Shown here: positions 38,424-46,956 of the stretch, in pieces
Layout: each line of letters starts with the position of its first letter
How positions within the stretch are numbered: position 1 is the first letter of the stretch
Origin: JAXGYV01 sp040772045
GTDB lineage: Bacteria > Actinomycetota > Thermoleophilia > UBA2241
DNA: 64,000 nt
Assembly: GCA_040772045.1 (NCBI GenBank)
Contig: JAXGYV010000003.1
Span: 128,102 to 192,101, forward strand
Direction of reading: 5' to 3'
Translations under genes and position numbers: made by a program
Notes under the pieces: generated by a model
Told to the model about the DNA's origin: nothing
The model's input: the letters and a program-made list of their open reading frames with translations, nothing else
Databases searched by the model: none

Positions 38424-39132
38424 GACTCAGGAAGAACGACAGGTGCATGAGCTCGCTCGAGAGGTCGACCTGCCGTACCAACACTTCGGGTGGCACAGAG
38501 ACGCGAACCGGCGCAAAGCTCAGGATGGCGCGTATGCCGGCCGCGACCAGCCGATCCACCGTGACCTGCGCAGCCTCGGCGGGCACCGCGACCAGGGCGA
38601 TGTCGACGCGCTCGTCGCTGGCGTCTCGCTGGCGGCAGAACTGTTCCAGGCCGGCGACCGCCATGACCTGACCGGGGCCGATACTGCCGCCGATCTTCTT
38701 GGGAGAGCTGTCGAACACCCCGACCAGCCGGAAGCCCTGCTGCGTGAAGCCGCGGTACCAGGCAAGGGCCGTGCCCAACTGGCCGGCACCGACGATGATC
38801 ATGTTCCAGGTGCGCGAGAGCCCTAGGCACCGCTCTATCTCGCCGGCCAGCCGGGCGACCTCGTACCCCACGCCACGTACGCCGAACTCGCCGAAGTACG
38901 AGAGGTCTTTGCGGATCTGAGCGGGGTTGAGATCGACCAGCTCGGCTAACTCTTGCGAAGACACGCGTTCTCTCCCCTGGGCGCGCAGCTCGCGTACCTT
39001 ACGAAGGTACAGGGCAAGGCGCGGGACGGTGGCGGCAGGCACGGAGCCCTTCACCGGCAACACCAGTCGTGCCGAACGAAGAGACGGACAAGGTTGGAGA
39101 AGAGAGCTGAATTCGGTTTCACGAATGCACAT
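38404..39132 (-). CDS. rex: redox-sensing transcriptional repressor Rex
   Basis: 242 residues from ATG 39132; other in-frame starts lie upstream (39192) and downstream, and none has a good ribosome-binding site. N-terminal winged helix: TVPRLALYLRKVRELRAQGRERVSSQELAELVDLNPAQIRKDLSYFGEFGVRGVGY. NAD(H)-binding Rossmann domain: NMIIVGAGQLGTALAW, GVFDSSPKKIG, DIALVAVPAEAAQ, LSFAPVRVSVP. Rex senses the NADH/NAD+ ratio and represses respiratory and fermentative genes; here it heads the operon with the quinone genes. Confidence 0.95.
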   Translation of the reverse strand: MCIRETEFSSLLQPCPSLRSARLVLPVKGSVPAATVPRLALYLRKVRELRAQGRERVSSQELAELVDLNPAQIRKDLSYFGEFGVRGVGYEVARLAGEIERCLGLSRTWNMIIVGAGQLGTALAWYRGFTQQGFRLVGVFDSSPKKIGGSIGPGQVMAVAGLEQFCRQRDASDERVDIALVAVPAEAAQVTVDRLVAAGIRAILSFAPVRVSVPPEVLVRQVDLSSELMHLSFFLSHEHASS

Positions 39133-39223
39133 GATACCCCGCGCCAGGCGGCCCCGCCTCCCGCGACTCGGAGAGCGCGTCGGAGTGGGCATGGGAACTT
39201 CGATGGCGTTCCTTCAGAGATGC

Positions 39224-39263
39224 GCGGAGCGCGTCTGACTCCCTCGAGCCAGACGCGCTCCGC
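39224..39263 (-). terminator. hemB terminator hairpin
   Basis: A perfect 14-bp inverted repeat (GCGGAGCGCGTCTG / CAGACGCGCTCCGC, 12-base loop) lies 13 bases after the hemB stop. There is no U-tract, but its position between hemB and rex suggests that it ends hemB transcripts. Confidence 0.6.
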
Positions 39264-39275
39264 ATCCTCTCTAGC

Positions 39276-40250
39276 CTAGCCCAGCCAGCGGATCACGTCG
39301 CGCGCATAATCGGTGACGATGAGGTCTGCGCCGGCACGACGGAAGGCCGTCATCGCCTCGAGAACGGCGGCGCGCTCGTCTAGCCAGCCCTCCTTGGCCG
39401 CGGCCTTGAACATCGCGTACTCGCCGCCCGCGCTGTACACCGCCAGCGGGAACTTGGTCTCCTGCTTGAGCACCTTGACCACGTCCAGGTATGGCAGCGC
39501 GGGCTTAACCATGATGATGTCGGCGCCCTCCTCGATGTCGAGCAGGGCCTCGCGGACAGCCTCCTCGCCGTTCGCGGGATCAACCAGGTACGTGAGCTGA
39601 TCGCCGAAGAGTGGATGCGCACCTACCACGGCGGTCTGAAACGGCTCGTAGAAGGAGGAGGCGAACTTGGTCGCCACCGGCATGATGATCGTGTCGTGCA
39701 GGCCTTCGTCGTCCAGCCCTGAGCGGATGGCGGCCACCCTGCCGTCCATCATGTCTGAGGGGGCGAGGATGTCGGCACCCGCCTCAGCGTGGCTGACAGC
39801 CACTTTGACGAGCACCTCCAGCGTCACGTCGTTGAGGATGCGCCCCTCCTGAAAGATACCGCAGTAGCCGCTACCGGTGTAGGCGCACACGCACACATCG
39901 GTGATGACTACCATATCCGGGTACTCGTCTTTGATGGCCTTGACGGCGAGTTGTACCACGCCCTCCGAATCGTAGGCCGCCGAGGCCCCGACGTCTTTGT
40001 GCGACGGCACACCGAAGAGGAACACCGCGCGCACCCCGATCTCCTGTGCCTCGCGGATCTCGGCGATCAGGTTGTTGATGGAAAGCAGGTGCGTCCCCGG
40101 CATGCCCGGAATGGGTTCCCGCACGTTCTCTCCGTGCCGCACGACCAGGGGCAACACCAGGTCTTCGGGCTTCAGGCTAGTCTCCCGCAGCAGGTGACGG
40201 AGGGTCGCTGTCTGCCGCAGGCGTCGCATCCTGTAGGTGGGGTAGTACAT
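39276..40250 (-). CDS. hemB: delta-aminolevulinic acid dehydratase (porphobilinogen synthase)
   Basis: 324 residues, full length. Condenses two 5-aminolevulinate molecules in heme synthesis. The active-site lysines are in MPVATKFASSFYEPF and MVKPALPYLDVV; the cysteine-rich metal site DVCVCAYTGSGYCG is present, so the zinc-type enzyme is likely. Also PGMPGTHLLSINNL and AVYSAGGEYAMFKAA. Located upstream of rex and the quinone genes, linking heme and quinone supply. Confidence 0.97.
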   Translation of the reverse strand: MYYPTYRMRRLRQTATLRHLLRETSLKPEDLVLPLVVRHGENVREPIPGMPGTHLLSINNLIAEIREAQEIGVRAVFLFGVPSHKDVGASAAYDSEGVVQLAVKAIKDEYPDMVVITDVCVCAYTGSGYCGIFQEGRILNDVTLEVLVKVAVSHAEAGADILAPSDMMDGRVAAIRSGLDDEGLHDTIIMPVATKFASSFYEPFQTAVVGAHPLFGDQLTYLVDPANGEEAVREALLDIEEGADIIMVKPALPYLDVVKVLKQETKFPLAVYSAGGEYAMFKAAAKEGWLDERAAVLEAMTAFRRAGADLIVTDYARDVIRWLG

Positions 40251-40356
40251 GCGGTCGGATCCTTTCAGTCCCTAGGGAAGCGTCAGCTCCCGCACTTCAT
40301 CGCTGCAATCTACCCTGCTCACCGCACGGCTGCAAAGACAGGGGGCGATCCTCCGT

Positions 40357-40375
40357 GTCAGCCCGCGAGGCTGAC
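40357..40375. terminator. hairpin between MFS gene and hemB
   Basis: GTCAGC and GCTGAC arms around a 7-base loop, 34 bases after the MFS stop on the minus strand and upstream of hemB. Short and without U-tract; weak support as a terminator. Confidence 0.3.
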
Positions 40376-40408
40376 CGCCACGTAGCCTGAGCGCCAGCCT
40401 GGACACCA

Positions 40409-41803
40409 TCAGTGTGGCGCCCGGCGGTCGCGGCCAGTTCTCGGGGGAGGGACGGGCAGCGCGCCCTCCGGGCTATCCGGCAGGGTCGCGGGGGGCTCGC
40501 AGCCCGAGACATGCCGCCGGAAGCGGCGCAGTCCGGCAGCCGCTGCCACCGCAGTGATGAGCGTGGCAGCGCCACCGCACGCGAGTGCTACCCGGGCGCC
40601 GAACCCCGCGGCCAGCGCGCCGGCGAGCGGGCTGCCGAGAGGCGTGGCGCCTAGGAAGAGCATAGACCACAGCGACATCACGCGACCGCGCATGGCTGGC
40701 GCCGCATGGAGTTGCAGCAGCGATGTCACGGTGGCCACGAACATCACGGCGGCGGCGCCCAAAGGAACGAGCAGAACGAAGGCAGCCGTGAGTGTGGGCG
40801 CGAGCGCCACCGCGACAGTACACACGCCGAACGCGGCCGTGGACAGCAGAAGTAATGGGCGGTTCGCGCGCGCTAGAGCGGCCGTGACCAGCGCACCGAT
40901 CAGCGCACCCGCCCCCATGGCCGCCGTGAACGCGCCATACGTGCCGCCGCCGCGGCCGAACACCTCCTTGGCAAGCACCGGCAGCAGGACTGAGAAGTTG
41001 TACCCGAGCGTACTGACCGCCGCCATCATGAGCAGCGGCACGCGCAAGTCTACCGTCCGCCAAGCATAGGCCAACCCCTGCCGTACCTGCCGTCGCGCGC
41101 GCCGTACCGGTGCGCTGCGCTGGAGCTCCTCTGGGCGCATGGCCAACAAGGCGGCCACCATGGCCAGGAACGAGGCTGCGTTGACGAGGAAGCACGAGGC
41201 AACGTTGACACGGGCGATGAGGGCGCCGGCGATTGCCGGTCCGATCAGGCGCGAGGCGTTCACGATCACGTTGTTCAAGCCCACTGCGTTCGCCAGATCA
41301 TGGCGCCCCACCATCTCGACGATGAATGTCTGCCTGGCCGGGGAATCCAGTGCGGTAGCCGTCCCAGTGAGCACAGCCAGCACCCACACCACCCACACGC
41401 TGACAGCCCCCGTGAGCGTAAGCAGGCCGAGGCAGAGTGCGAACACGGCGGCGGCGACCTGCGTGAAAAACAGCAGCCGCCGCTTGTCCATGCGGTCGGC
41501 GATCAGGCCCGCCCACGGACCGAGCACCAGGACGGGCGTGAACTGAAGGGCCACCGTGATCCCGAGATCCATCGCGCTCCCGGTGAGCTCCAGCACGAGC
41601 CAGCCCAGGGCCACCGACTCCATCCACGTACCGCTCATGGAGATGAGCTGCGCGAAGAAATAGAGCCGGTACGTCTTGTATCGCAGCGAACGGAACGTGC
41701 GGGCGAGGGCCCGACGGGGCAGGAGGCGCTGTGAAAACAGGTCTGGCACAGTCAACTCGACCTGAGCCGCCGCGGCACCACAGCCCGACGAGCCCAGCAG
41801 CAC
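40409..41803 (-). CDS. MFS transporter (EntS/MFS_3-like exporter)
   Basis: 464 residues with twelve helices. The N-terminus YKTYRLYFFAQLISMSGTWMESVALGWLVLELTGSAMDLGI and PWAGLIADRMDKRRLLFFTQ (loop 2-3) plus ALDSPARQTFIVEMVGRHDLANAVGLNN are typical of the enterobactin/macrolide-type exporter group. The last 50 residues are a proline/arginine-rich cytoplasmic tail. Start uncertain: about 30 residues precede the conserved core and a shorter start is possible. Upstream of hemB's region but separated from it by a 158-base gap with a small hairpin. Confidence 0.9.
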   Translation of the reverse strand: MLLGSSGCGAAAAQVELTVPDLFSQRLLPRRALARTFRSLRYKTYRLYFFAQLISMSGTWMESVALGWLVLELTGSAMDLGITVALQFTPVLVLGPWAGLIADRMDKRRLLFFTQVAAAVFALCLGLLTLTGAVSVWVVWVLAVLTGTATALDSPARQTFIVEMVGRHDLANAVGLNNVIVNASRLIGPAIAGALIARVNVASCFLVNAASFLAMVAALLAMRPEELQRSAPVRRARRQVRQGLAYAWRTVDLRVPLLMMAAVSTLGYNFSVLLPVLAKEVFGRGGGTYGAFTAAMGAGALIGALVTAALARANRPLLLLSTAAFGVCTVAVALAPTLTAAFVLLVPLGAAAVMFVATVTSLLQLHAAPAMRGRVMSLWSMLFLGATPLGSPLAGALAAGFGARVALACGGAATLITAVAAAAGLRRFRRHVSGCEPPATLPDSPEGALPVPPPRTGRDRRAPH

Positions 41804-41879
41804 AGAGCAGCGTCTAGCCTATCAGGAGGTCACTGGGGATGACGGCTCGGCAGCCTCAGGGCCGTTGCCTGCCAGTACG

Positions 41880-42809
41880 CTAGTGTGCGTGGGAGGTACT
41901 CCTCTCCGCGCTTCGAGCTTCGCCCTGGTCGTTCACAGAAACGGAGATTACCTGTCTGTCGGGCGACGACCAATTCGACCGCCCTCGGGGTCCTCTACGC
42001 GCCCCCCAGACTCTCCACCATGGCTTCTTGCACTCTCTGGCAAGTTCGCTCTCAGACGCGTCTAGCCGGAAGTAGGGGATGAGCAAGTCCTCCATGGTAT
42101 AGAAGCCGATAGGCTTGCTCTGGATATGTTCCAGAGAGAACAGTATGCCGCCGCCGAACGCCTCGCGGGAGATCGACTCATGCTTCAGCCTCACCGTTTG
42201 GTGGGGAAACCCGAACAGGATTTCGTGAACCCCGATGATCCCCCCAGCGCGGATTGTCTTGATCGAATCCTCTGGAAGCTCGAGCGCGTCCGCTATCTTC
42301 TTCGCGGTACCAGATACCTCGCTCTTACTCTTGAAGTGCTCTTCGAGTATCTCTATATCCGTGTATGGCGCTATGTTTTTCAGTATCTTTGCGGCGATGA
42401 TCAGGAAGTTCACGCCAAGGGTTATGTTGGGAGAACATACCACTCTTGTGCATTCGGCAAGCCCCCTAATGTAATCAAGAGTGTCGTCAGGATAGTGGGA
42501 GACAGCGGTGACGATCGTGATCTCCCGTTTCATCGCCTCTTCTCCGTAGTAGTAAATTCCCGTATCGGAAGAGAAGTCGATGATCGCATCCACCGGGAAC
42601 CGGTCCAGCAACTCAGACGCGGAGAACTCACTAACGGGGTAGATGAGCCCCGGCTCCTTGGAAGGTATCCCCAGAAACCCCGACACGGACCTGTGCTCGA
42701 GCGTCCGCGATCTGCGAAGCACCCACTCCAGATGTGCCGCCTTTGACTCCAGCAAGACGGAGGCAACAGGCCTACCGGCTCGCCCGAAACCGAGTTGTCC
42801 GACCCTCAT
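41880..42809 (-). CDS. dihydrodipicolinate reductase-like protein with unusual C-terminal tail
   Basis: 309 residues. Residues 1-250 match the DapB fold: VGQLGFGRAGRPVASVLLE (NAD(P) loop), DAIIDFSSDTGIYYY, SPNITLGVNFLIIAAKILK, DIEILEEHFKSKSEVSGTAKKIADAL (His and Lys of the active site kept; the second His of the usual HH is Phe), and RAGGIIGVHEILFGFPHQTVRLKH. The body, mainly 42080-42480, is poorer in GC than the surroundings. The final 55-60 residues (after about 42065) are Arg/Ser-rich with no family counterpart. Foreign origin with an altered 3' end is likely; activity is uncertain. Confidence 0.75.
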   Translation of the reverse strand: MRVGQLGFGRAGRPVASVLLESKAAHLEWVLRRSRTLEHRSVSGFLGIPSKEPGLIYPVSEFSASELLDRFPVDAIIDFSSDTGIYYYGEEAMKREITIVTAVSHYPDDTLDYIRGLAECTRVVCSPNITLGVNFLIIAAKILKNIAPYTDIEILEEHFKSKSEVSGTAKKIADALELPEDSIKTIRAGGIIGVHEILFGFPHQTVRLKHESISREAFGGGILFSLEHIQSKPIGFYTMEDLLIPYFRLDASESELARECKKPWWRVWGARRGPRGRSNWSSPDRQVISVSVNDQGEARSAERSTSHAH

Positions 42810-43275
42810 ACGACCACCCTGGACGATCCCGAGGGCTCAGTGTCGAGCTGCAGTCTCGAGCCCCGTTCAATAGGGTCTCCACCTTGCCCTACACGTCGGA
42901 ACGGATAACGGATTTCCGAACGTGCAGTGCACGGACACACGAAGCACAAGATTGCCGGGCAGAAACCCCCGTCGTACGAAGCGCGCGTCAACGCCGCACG
43001 CTAGAGGGCAGGGACTTTGACGATCGCTCCGCCGGCCCTGCAGGTCACCTCTGCCATGCATACTACGCGTTCCGGACCTCATGTGTCTATGGACTCCGCA
43101 GAGGAACAGACACCGCGAAGCACGGATTCCACCCCTGATGGCACGCGAACTGGATCGCCTCGCGAAGGAACCACGCAAGAAAGACTCGATCGTCCAGGCG
43201 GGCATTCCTGAAACATCGGGGAGACACTGGTCGACCGCAGCGCTCCGCCCGCATACAGACGCCGACCTGAGAAAT
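42810..43275. other. gene-free stretch of about 470 bases
   Basis: I find no convincing coding region, RNA gene or repeat here. Short frames on both strands lack ribosome-binding sites and family likeness. It separates the DapB-like gene from a small exported protein gene, both on the minus strand, and ends at a strong hairpin. Confidence 0.5.
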
Positions 43276-43316
43276 GCGGCTGCGCCGGCGTCCTGTATGG
43301 GCGCCGGCGCAGCCGC
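43276..43316 (-). terminator. strong hairpin after the small exported protein gene
   Basis: A 15-bp inverted repeat (GCGGCTGCGCCGGCG paired with its complement at 43302-43316) lies 27 bases after the stop at 43344 on the minus strand. Its stability and place make it a likely terminator, again without U-tract as in other hairpins in this window. Confidence 0.55.
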
Positions 43317-43343
43317 TCACCTCGCGTCTTCGCTCTTCGAAGC

Positions 43344-43772
43344 TTACTCCTGCTTACCGTGCCCCCGGGCCTTGCCGTGTGTTCCGGCGCTGGTACTAGC
43401 CTCCGGCTTGCCCGCTTGCGAGCGCGCAACCGCCGAGACAGCCACACCATGATTCGTAATGGTCTTGCCGTTCGCCAGGGTCTTGCTGGCGACGGTCTCG
43501 TCATCCTGAGCGACCGCGGAGACGGCCGCGCCATGATTGCCTACCGCTTCGGTCTGCACGGTCCCCTGATCACCCGAATCAGTCGCCGCCGGCAACTCGC
43601 TCGGTGCGGGGGCAGGCGGGGAACTCGGCACATCACTCGGCAGCGAGCTGGGTGTTTCGACGACCGCCGGCTCGCCAGACCCTGCGGGCACGTCGCGAAG
43701 AGCGGCCGATGCCACCCCCGCCAACGCGAGCACACCGCACAGCACGGCGGCAACGATGAGAATTCTGCGCAC
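43344..43772 (-). CDS. small exported protein with repeated NHG-AVSAVA motif
   Basis: 142 residues from GTG 43772, which has GGAGGT five bases upstream; a longer frame to 43823 lacks one. Signal peptide or anchor (about residues 1-24, RRILIVAAVLCGVLALAGVASA). Then a Pro/Ser/Glu-rich linker. Two imperfect copies of a motif follow: GNHGAAVSAVAQ and TNHGVAVSAVARS. The end is His/Gly/Lys-rich. No known family recognised; the composition suggests a surface or envelope protein. Confidence 0.6.
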   Translation of the reverse strand: MRRILIVAAVLCGVLALAGVASAALRDVPAGSGEPAVVETPSSLPSDVPSSPPAPAPSELPAATDSGDQGTVQTEAVGNHGAAVSAVAQDDETVASKTLANGKTITNHGVAVSAVARSQAGKPEASTSAGTHGKARGHGKQE

Positions 43773-43999
43773 GGAGTACCTCCACCAATCGACTGCATCA
43801 CCGGGCACGCTTTTTTCGCGCATCCAGCATCCTGAGACGACACTGCAGCCATTTTATCGACGAGAATCGAGAGATCTTCGGCGATCATCGTTGCCCGCAT
43901 TGACAACAGCGGTGGAGGCGACCTCTCGCGATCCAGCCCAGCTCGCGCAACTGCTGAGCGCTTGACACTGGCCGACCGGTAGCTGACAGTAGGCGATGT

Positions 44000-44023
44000 G
44001 ACGCTAAACGTTTCCTTAGCGTC
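44000..44023. promoter_or_regulatory. palindromic operator candidate GACGCTAA-N8-TTAGCGTC
   Basis: A perfect 8-bp inverted repeat with an 8-base spacer sits 50 bases before the chosen start of the HTH/PBP-like regulator. Size and symmetry fit a dimeric winged-helix regulator, possibly autoregulation. Binding is inference. Confidence 0.5.
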
Positions 44024-44072
44024 TCACGACGCGCTCGGCCGAGCTCATCACCCGAGGGTCCAGGCCGCAACG

Positions 44073-45071
44073 ATGTCCATGCCCGCAGAAGACCGCACGC
44101 GACAGATTCGCATACTCGCCGATACCCGCCGGACAGATCTCCTGCGCAGACTCCTGCGCGCACCAGCGACCATCTCTCAGTTGGGTGCCGCTGTCGGGCG
44201 CCATCCCGCTTGGGTGCGCCACCACGTGCTGCGCCTCCAAACGGCGGGTCTGGTCGAGCTGTGCGAGACACGGCAGACAAAGGGCTATGTAGAGAAGTAC
44301 TATCGAGCGACGGCGGACTCGACCACGGTCGAGCTGCTTGGCCTTACGCCAGTCGATGCAGCTCCCTGCGTGGTCATTACGGGCAGTGACGATCCAGCCC
44401 TGGGGTTGCTCGCCGAGGCACTGCGTCACGATGCCTCGTCCCCGGAGCTGCTCGTACTCCCCACCGGCAGCCTCGAAGGTCTCATCGGCCTGCGGCATGG
44501 GATCGGCCAGATCGCCGGCTGCCACCTGCTCGACACCAGCTCCGGCGACTTCAACGTACCGTACATCCGCCACCTACTCCCAGGCCGGTGCGTGGTAGTT
44601 ACCACACTGGCGCACCGGGAGCAGGGGCTCATGGTCACCGCCGGCAACCCCTTAGGCCTCACCGGCCTCCAGGATGTGATTACTACGGGCGCACTGTTCG
44701 CGCACCGCAACGAGGGTTCAGGTACCAGGATCTGGCTCGAACACGCTCTCCAAACACTGCAGCTTGCACCTGACGCGCTACGCTGCCTCCCCAGAGCGGC
44801 AACCACTCATCACGAGGCCGCCCGTCTGGTAGCAGAAGGCCAGGCCGACGCCGCCGTCGGCCTGCACCAAGCGGCAGCGGCCAATCGCTTGGCCTTCATC
44901 CCGCTCTTCTGGGAACGCTACGACCTAGTAACCACCGCGGAGGCCCACCGTGACCCGCACGTGCAGCGAGTCGTACACCAACTCACCGATCCGGAGTTCG
45001 TGGGCCAAGTGGCCGCCCTGCCTGGCTACAACGCCACGTACACCGGAGCGAGCATGGAGGTGCAGTGCTAG
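44073..45071 (+). CDS. HTH transcriptional regulator with PBP-like (COG1910/PF12727) ligand domain
   Basis: 332 residues from ATG 44073; a GTG at 43998 would extend it across the palindrome, which argues against it. N-terminal ArsR-like winged helix (residues about 15-80: LLRRLLRAPATISQLGAAVGRHPAWVRHHVLRL). The rest is a type-2 binding-protein fold without signal peptide: LPTGSLEGLIGLRHGIGQIAGCHLLD, REQGLMVTAGNPLGLTGLQDV, HRNEGSGTRIWLEH, GQADAAVGLHQAAA and FWERYDLV. Such domains normally sense oxyanions such as molybdate or tungstate. First gene of the 44073-51936 run. Confidence 0.88.
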   Translation: MSMPAEDRTRQIRILADTRRTDLLRRLLRAPATISQLGAAVGRHPAWVRHHVLRLQTAGLVELCETRQTKGYVEKYYRATADSTTVELLGLTPVDAAPCVVITGSDDPALGLLAEALRHDASSPELLVLPTGSLEGLIGLRHGIGQIAGCHLLDTSSGDFNVPYIRHLLPGRCVVVTTLAHREQGLMVTAGNPLGLTGLQDVITTGALFAHRNEGSGTRIWLEHALQTLQLAPDALRCLPRAATTHHEAARLVAEGQADAAVGLHQAAAANRLAFIPLFWERYDLVTTAEAHRDPHVQRVVHQLTDPEFVGQVAALPGYNATYTGASMEVQC

Positions 45072-45135
45072 ACAACGCTAGGGCAGAACGCCCGACAGCC
45101 CGCCAAACAGCCAACAACCGCAGAGGAGGACACGC

Positions 45136-46923
45136 ATGCCATCTCCCAGGCGACTACGACTGATCTCCCGCCACGGCGGTGGCCACACCCCGCCCACCCT
45201 GGCTCTAGCCACACTGATCGCCCTGGTGGCACTGCTCGTCCTCGCGCCGGCGGCGCTGGCCGCCGGAACCTACACCGGCGGTGCGGACGAGTATCCACAG
45301 TACGTGCCCAACGACCACACGGCGATCGCCGTACACCTCGGCGCCGAGGGCTTAGAGGCCAGCCAGACCTACAACATCAAGGTACGCTTCTCGCCCCAGC
45401 CAGCGCCAGCCAGCACCGCGAACCGCGGTTTCGTCTGGAACGCGAGCGCCGGCAGATGGGTCCAGGAACGAGAAGGAGGGTCAGACTGGTCGGCCTTCCC
45501 AGTAGTGACGACCGACAGCAGCGGGAGGATCAGCGGCAGCGGCGGCTGGCTTTACACCAAGTTCGGCGATGTGACCCACAGCGGCACCTACTACCTGCTC
45601 ATCTCGTTGAAGAAGACCGGCGCTGGGTCAGGCGAGACGCTCAACGGGACCCTGGAGACACCGGTGACGGTGATCGATATGGCCAGCGACGGGTTCTGGG
45701 TGCACAACGGAGAGGCCACCAGCACCACAGGCGCTAAGCGCGTCGAGGCCAACGTGAGCACGGGAGGAACCGCGCCTTTCCTCTCGCTGCAGAAGACAGA
45801 GGCCAACGGTGTTGACGACGACGCGAACGGTACCCCGGACGACGAGGTCTACTTCACAGAGGCAGACAAGACCGGCAGCTTCCTTATGCCAGCGCCCATC
45901 GACACAGCCTTCAACGTCTACCTGGGCAGCCAGAGCGCTCCAACGTGGACGTTCACGGGCGCGCAGAGCGCCACACCCGACGTAGACATCGCCCTCAGCA
46001 CCGCCTCCGGCGCCGACATGACACCACCGGCGGCGCCCACCTCGCTCACGGTCACGGGGTCTCTCGGAAAGGCGACGCTGAACTGGACGGCCTCTGCGGA
46101 TAGCGACGTGAGTTTCTACCGCATCTACCGCTGGCGAGATTCCGAAGACACACAGTCAACGGCCGTGAAGACCCTCGTCATGCAGGTCGATGGCGCCACC
46201 ACCACCTACGAGGACACCGGTGTCCTCTTCTGGGGCCAGTATTACTACGAAGTGCGCGCCGTCGACGCCGCCACCAACGTCAGCGCTCGCTGCACGTCGG
46301 TACGGACGCACACAGTGCCTACCACCCTCACCATGTCCACGCTCGCCGTAACGGTGGACTACGCGGAGACGGTGAGGCTCCAGGGCACCCTGAACGGCCT
46401 GACCACCGAGCCAGCCCGCGGCCAGGTCACGGTCGAGCAGTCCACCGACGGCTCTACCTGGTCTTCCGCAGGCACCACCAGCGTCGGGCGGAGCGGAGCG
46501 ATCAACTACGACGTAAACCCCACCCGCAAGATGTCCTACCGTTTCGTGTTCGCCGGCGACCAAGTGTATGCCGCCAGCACCAGCAGTGCCGTGCGCATCT
46601 CACCGCGCCCCCAAGCACTCGGCCGGCCGATTACCGCACTGACGTGGTACCGCAACCGGAGCTACGCACTGACGGGCGTGCTCAAGCCACACCACACAGT
46701 CGGCGCCAGGAACGTCAAGCTGCTCTTTTACCGCTACGAGAACGGCACGTGGCGATATAGGAAGTACGCGTGGGCCACGAACACCACGTACCTGAGCTAT
46801 ACACGGTACCGGGCGACTACGTCCTTGCCCTATAGGGGCAAGTGGCGCGTGCGCGCCTACTACCCCTCGAGCAGCCTGTACGCCGCCACGTACTCGAGCT
46901 ACAGGTACTTCACGGTCCGGTGA
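45136..46923 (+). CDS. secreted protein with fibronectin type III-like domain
   Basis: 595 residues. Signal peptide about residues 1-43 (TLALATLIALVALLVLAPAALAAG). Residues 44-280 are a beta-rich region of unknown family (starts YTGGADEYPQYVPNDHTAIAVHLGAEGL). Residues about 293-395 look like an Fn3 domain: PPAAPTSLTVTGSLGKATLNW...YRIYRW...YYEVRAVDAATN. A Ig/bacterial-like beta segment follows, and the C-terminal 110 residues are rich in Tyr/Arg/Thr, a pattern seen in wall-binding repeats. No C-terminal membrane anchor. Probably a cell-surface structural or ligand-binding protein. Confidence 0.72.
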   Translation: MPSPRRLRLISRHGGGHTPPTLALATLIALVALLVLAPAALAAGTYTGGADEYPQYVPNDHTAIAVHLGAEGLEASQTYNIKVRFSPQPAPASTANRGFVWNASAGRWVQEREGGSDWSAFPVVTTDSSGRISGSGGWLYTKFGDVTHSGTYYLLISLKKTGAGSGETLNGTLETPVTVIDMASDGFWVHNGEATSTTGAKRVEANVSTGGTAPFLSLQKTEANGVDDDANGTPDDEVYFTEADKTGSFLMPAPIDTAFNVYLGSQSAPTWTFTGAQSATPDVDIALSTASGADMTPPAAPTSLTVTGSLGKATLNWTASADSDVSFYRIYRWRDSEDTQSTAVKTLVMQVDGATTTYEDTGVLFWGQYYYEVRAVDAATNVSARCTSVRTHTVPTTLTMSTLAVTVDYAETVRLQGTLNGLTTEPARGQVTVEQSTDGSTWSSAGTTSVGRSGAINYDVNPTRKMSYRFVFAGDQVYAASTSSAVRISPRPQALGRPITALTWYRNRSYALTGVLKPHHTVGARNVKLLFYRYENGTWRYRKYAWATNTTYLSYTRYRATTSLPYRGKWRVRAYYPSSSLYAATYSSYRYFTVR

Positions 46924-46956
46924 TCGTAGCCGGCGAGAGGCAGAGAGAGGCAAGCG

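Noticed and set aside
42810..43343. Possible degraded transposase or hidden gene in the 42.8-43.3 kb gap
   Set aside because: None of the six frames gives a recognisable piece of a transposase or other family, and there are no terminal inverted repeats or target duplications.
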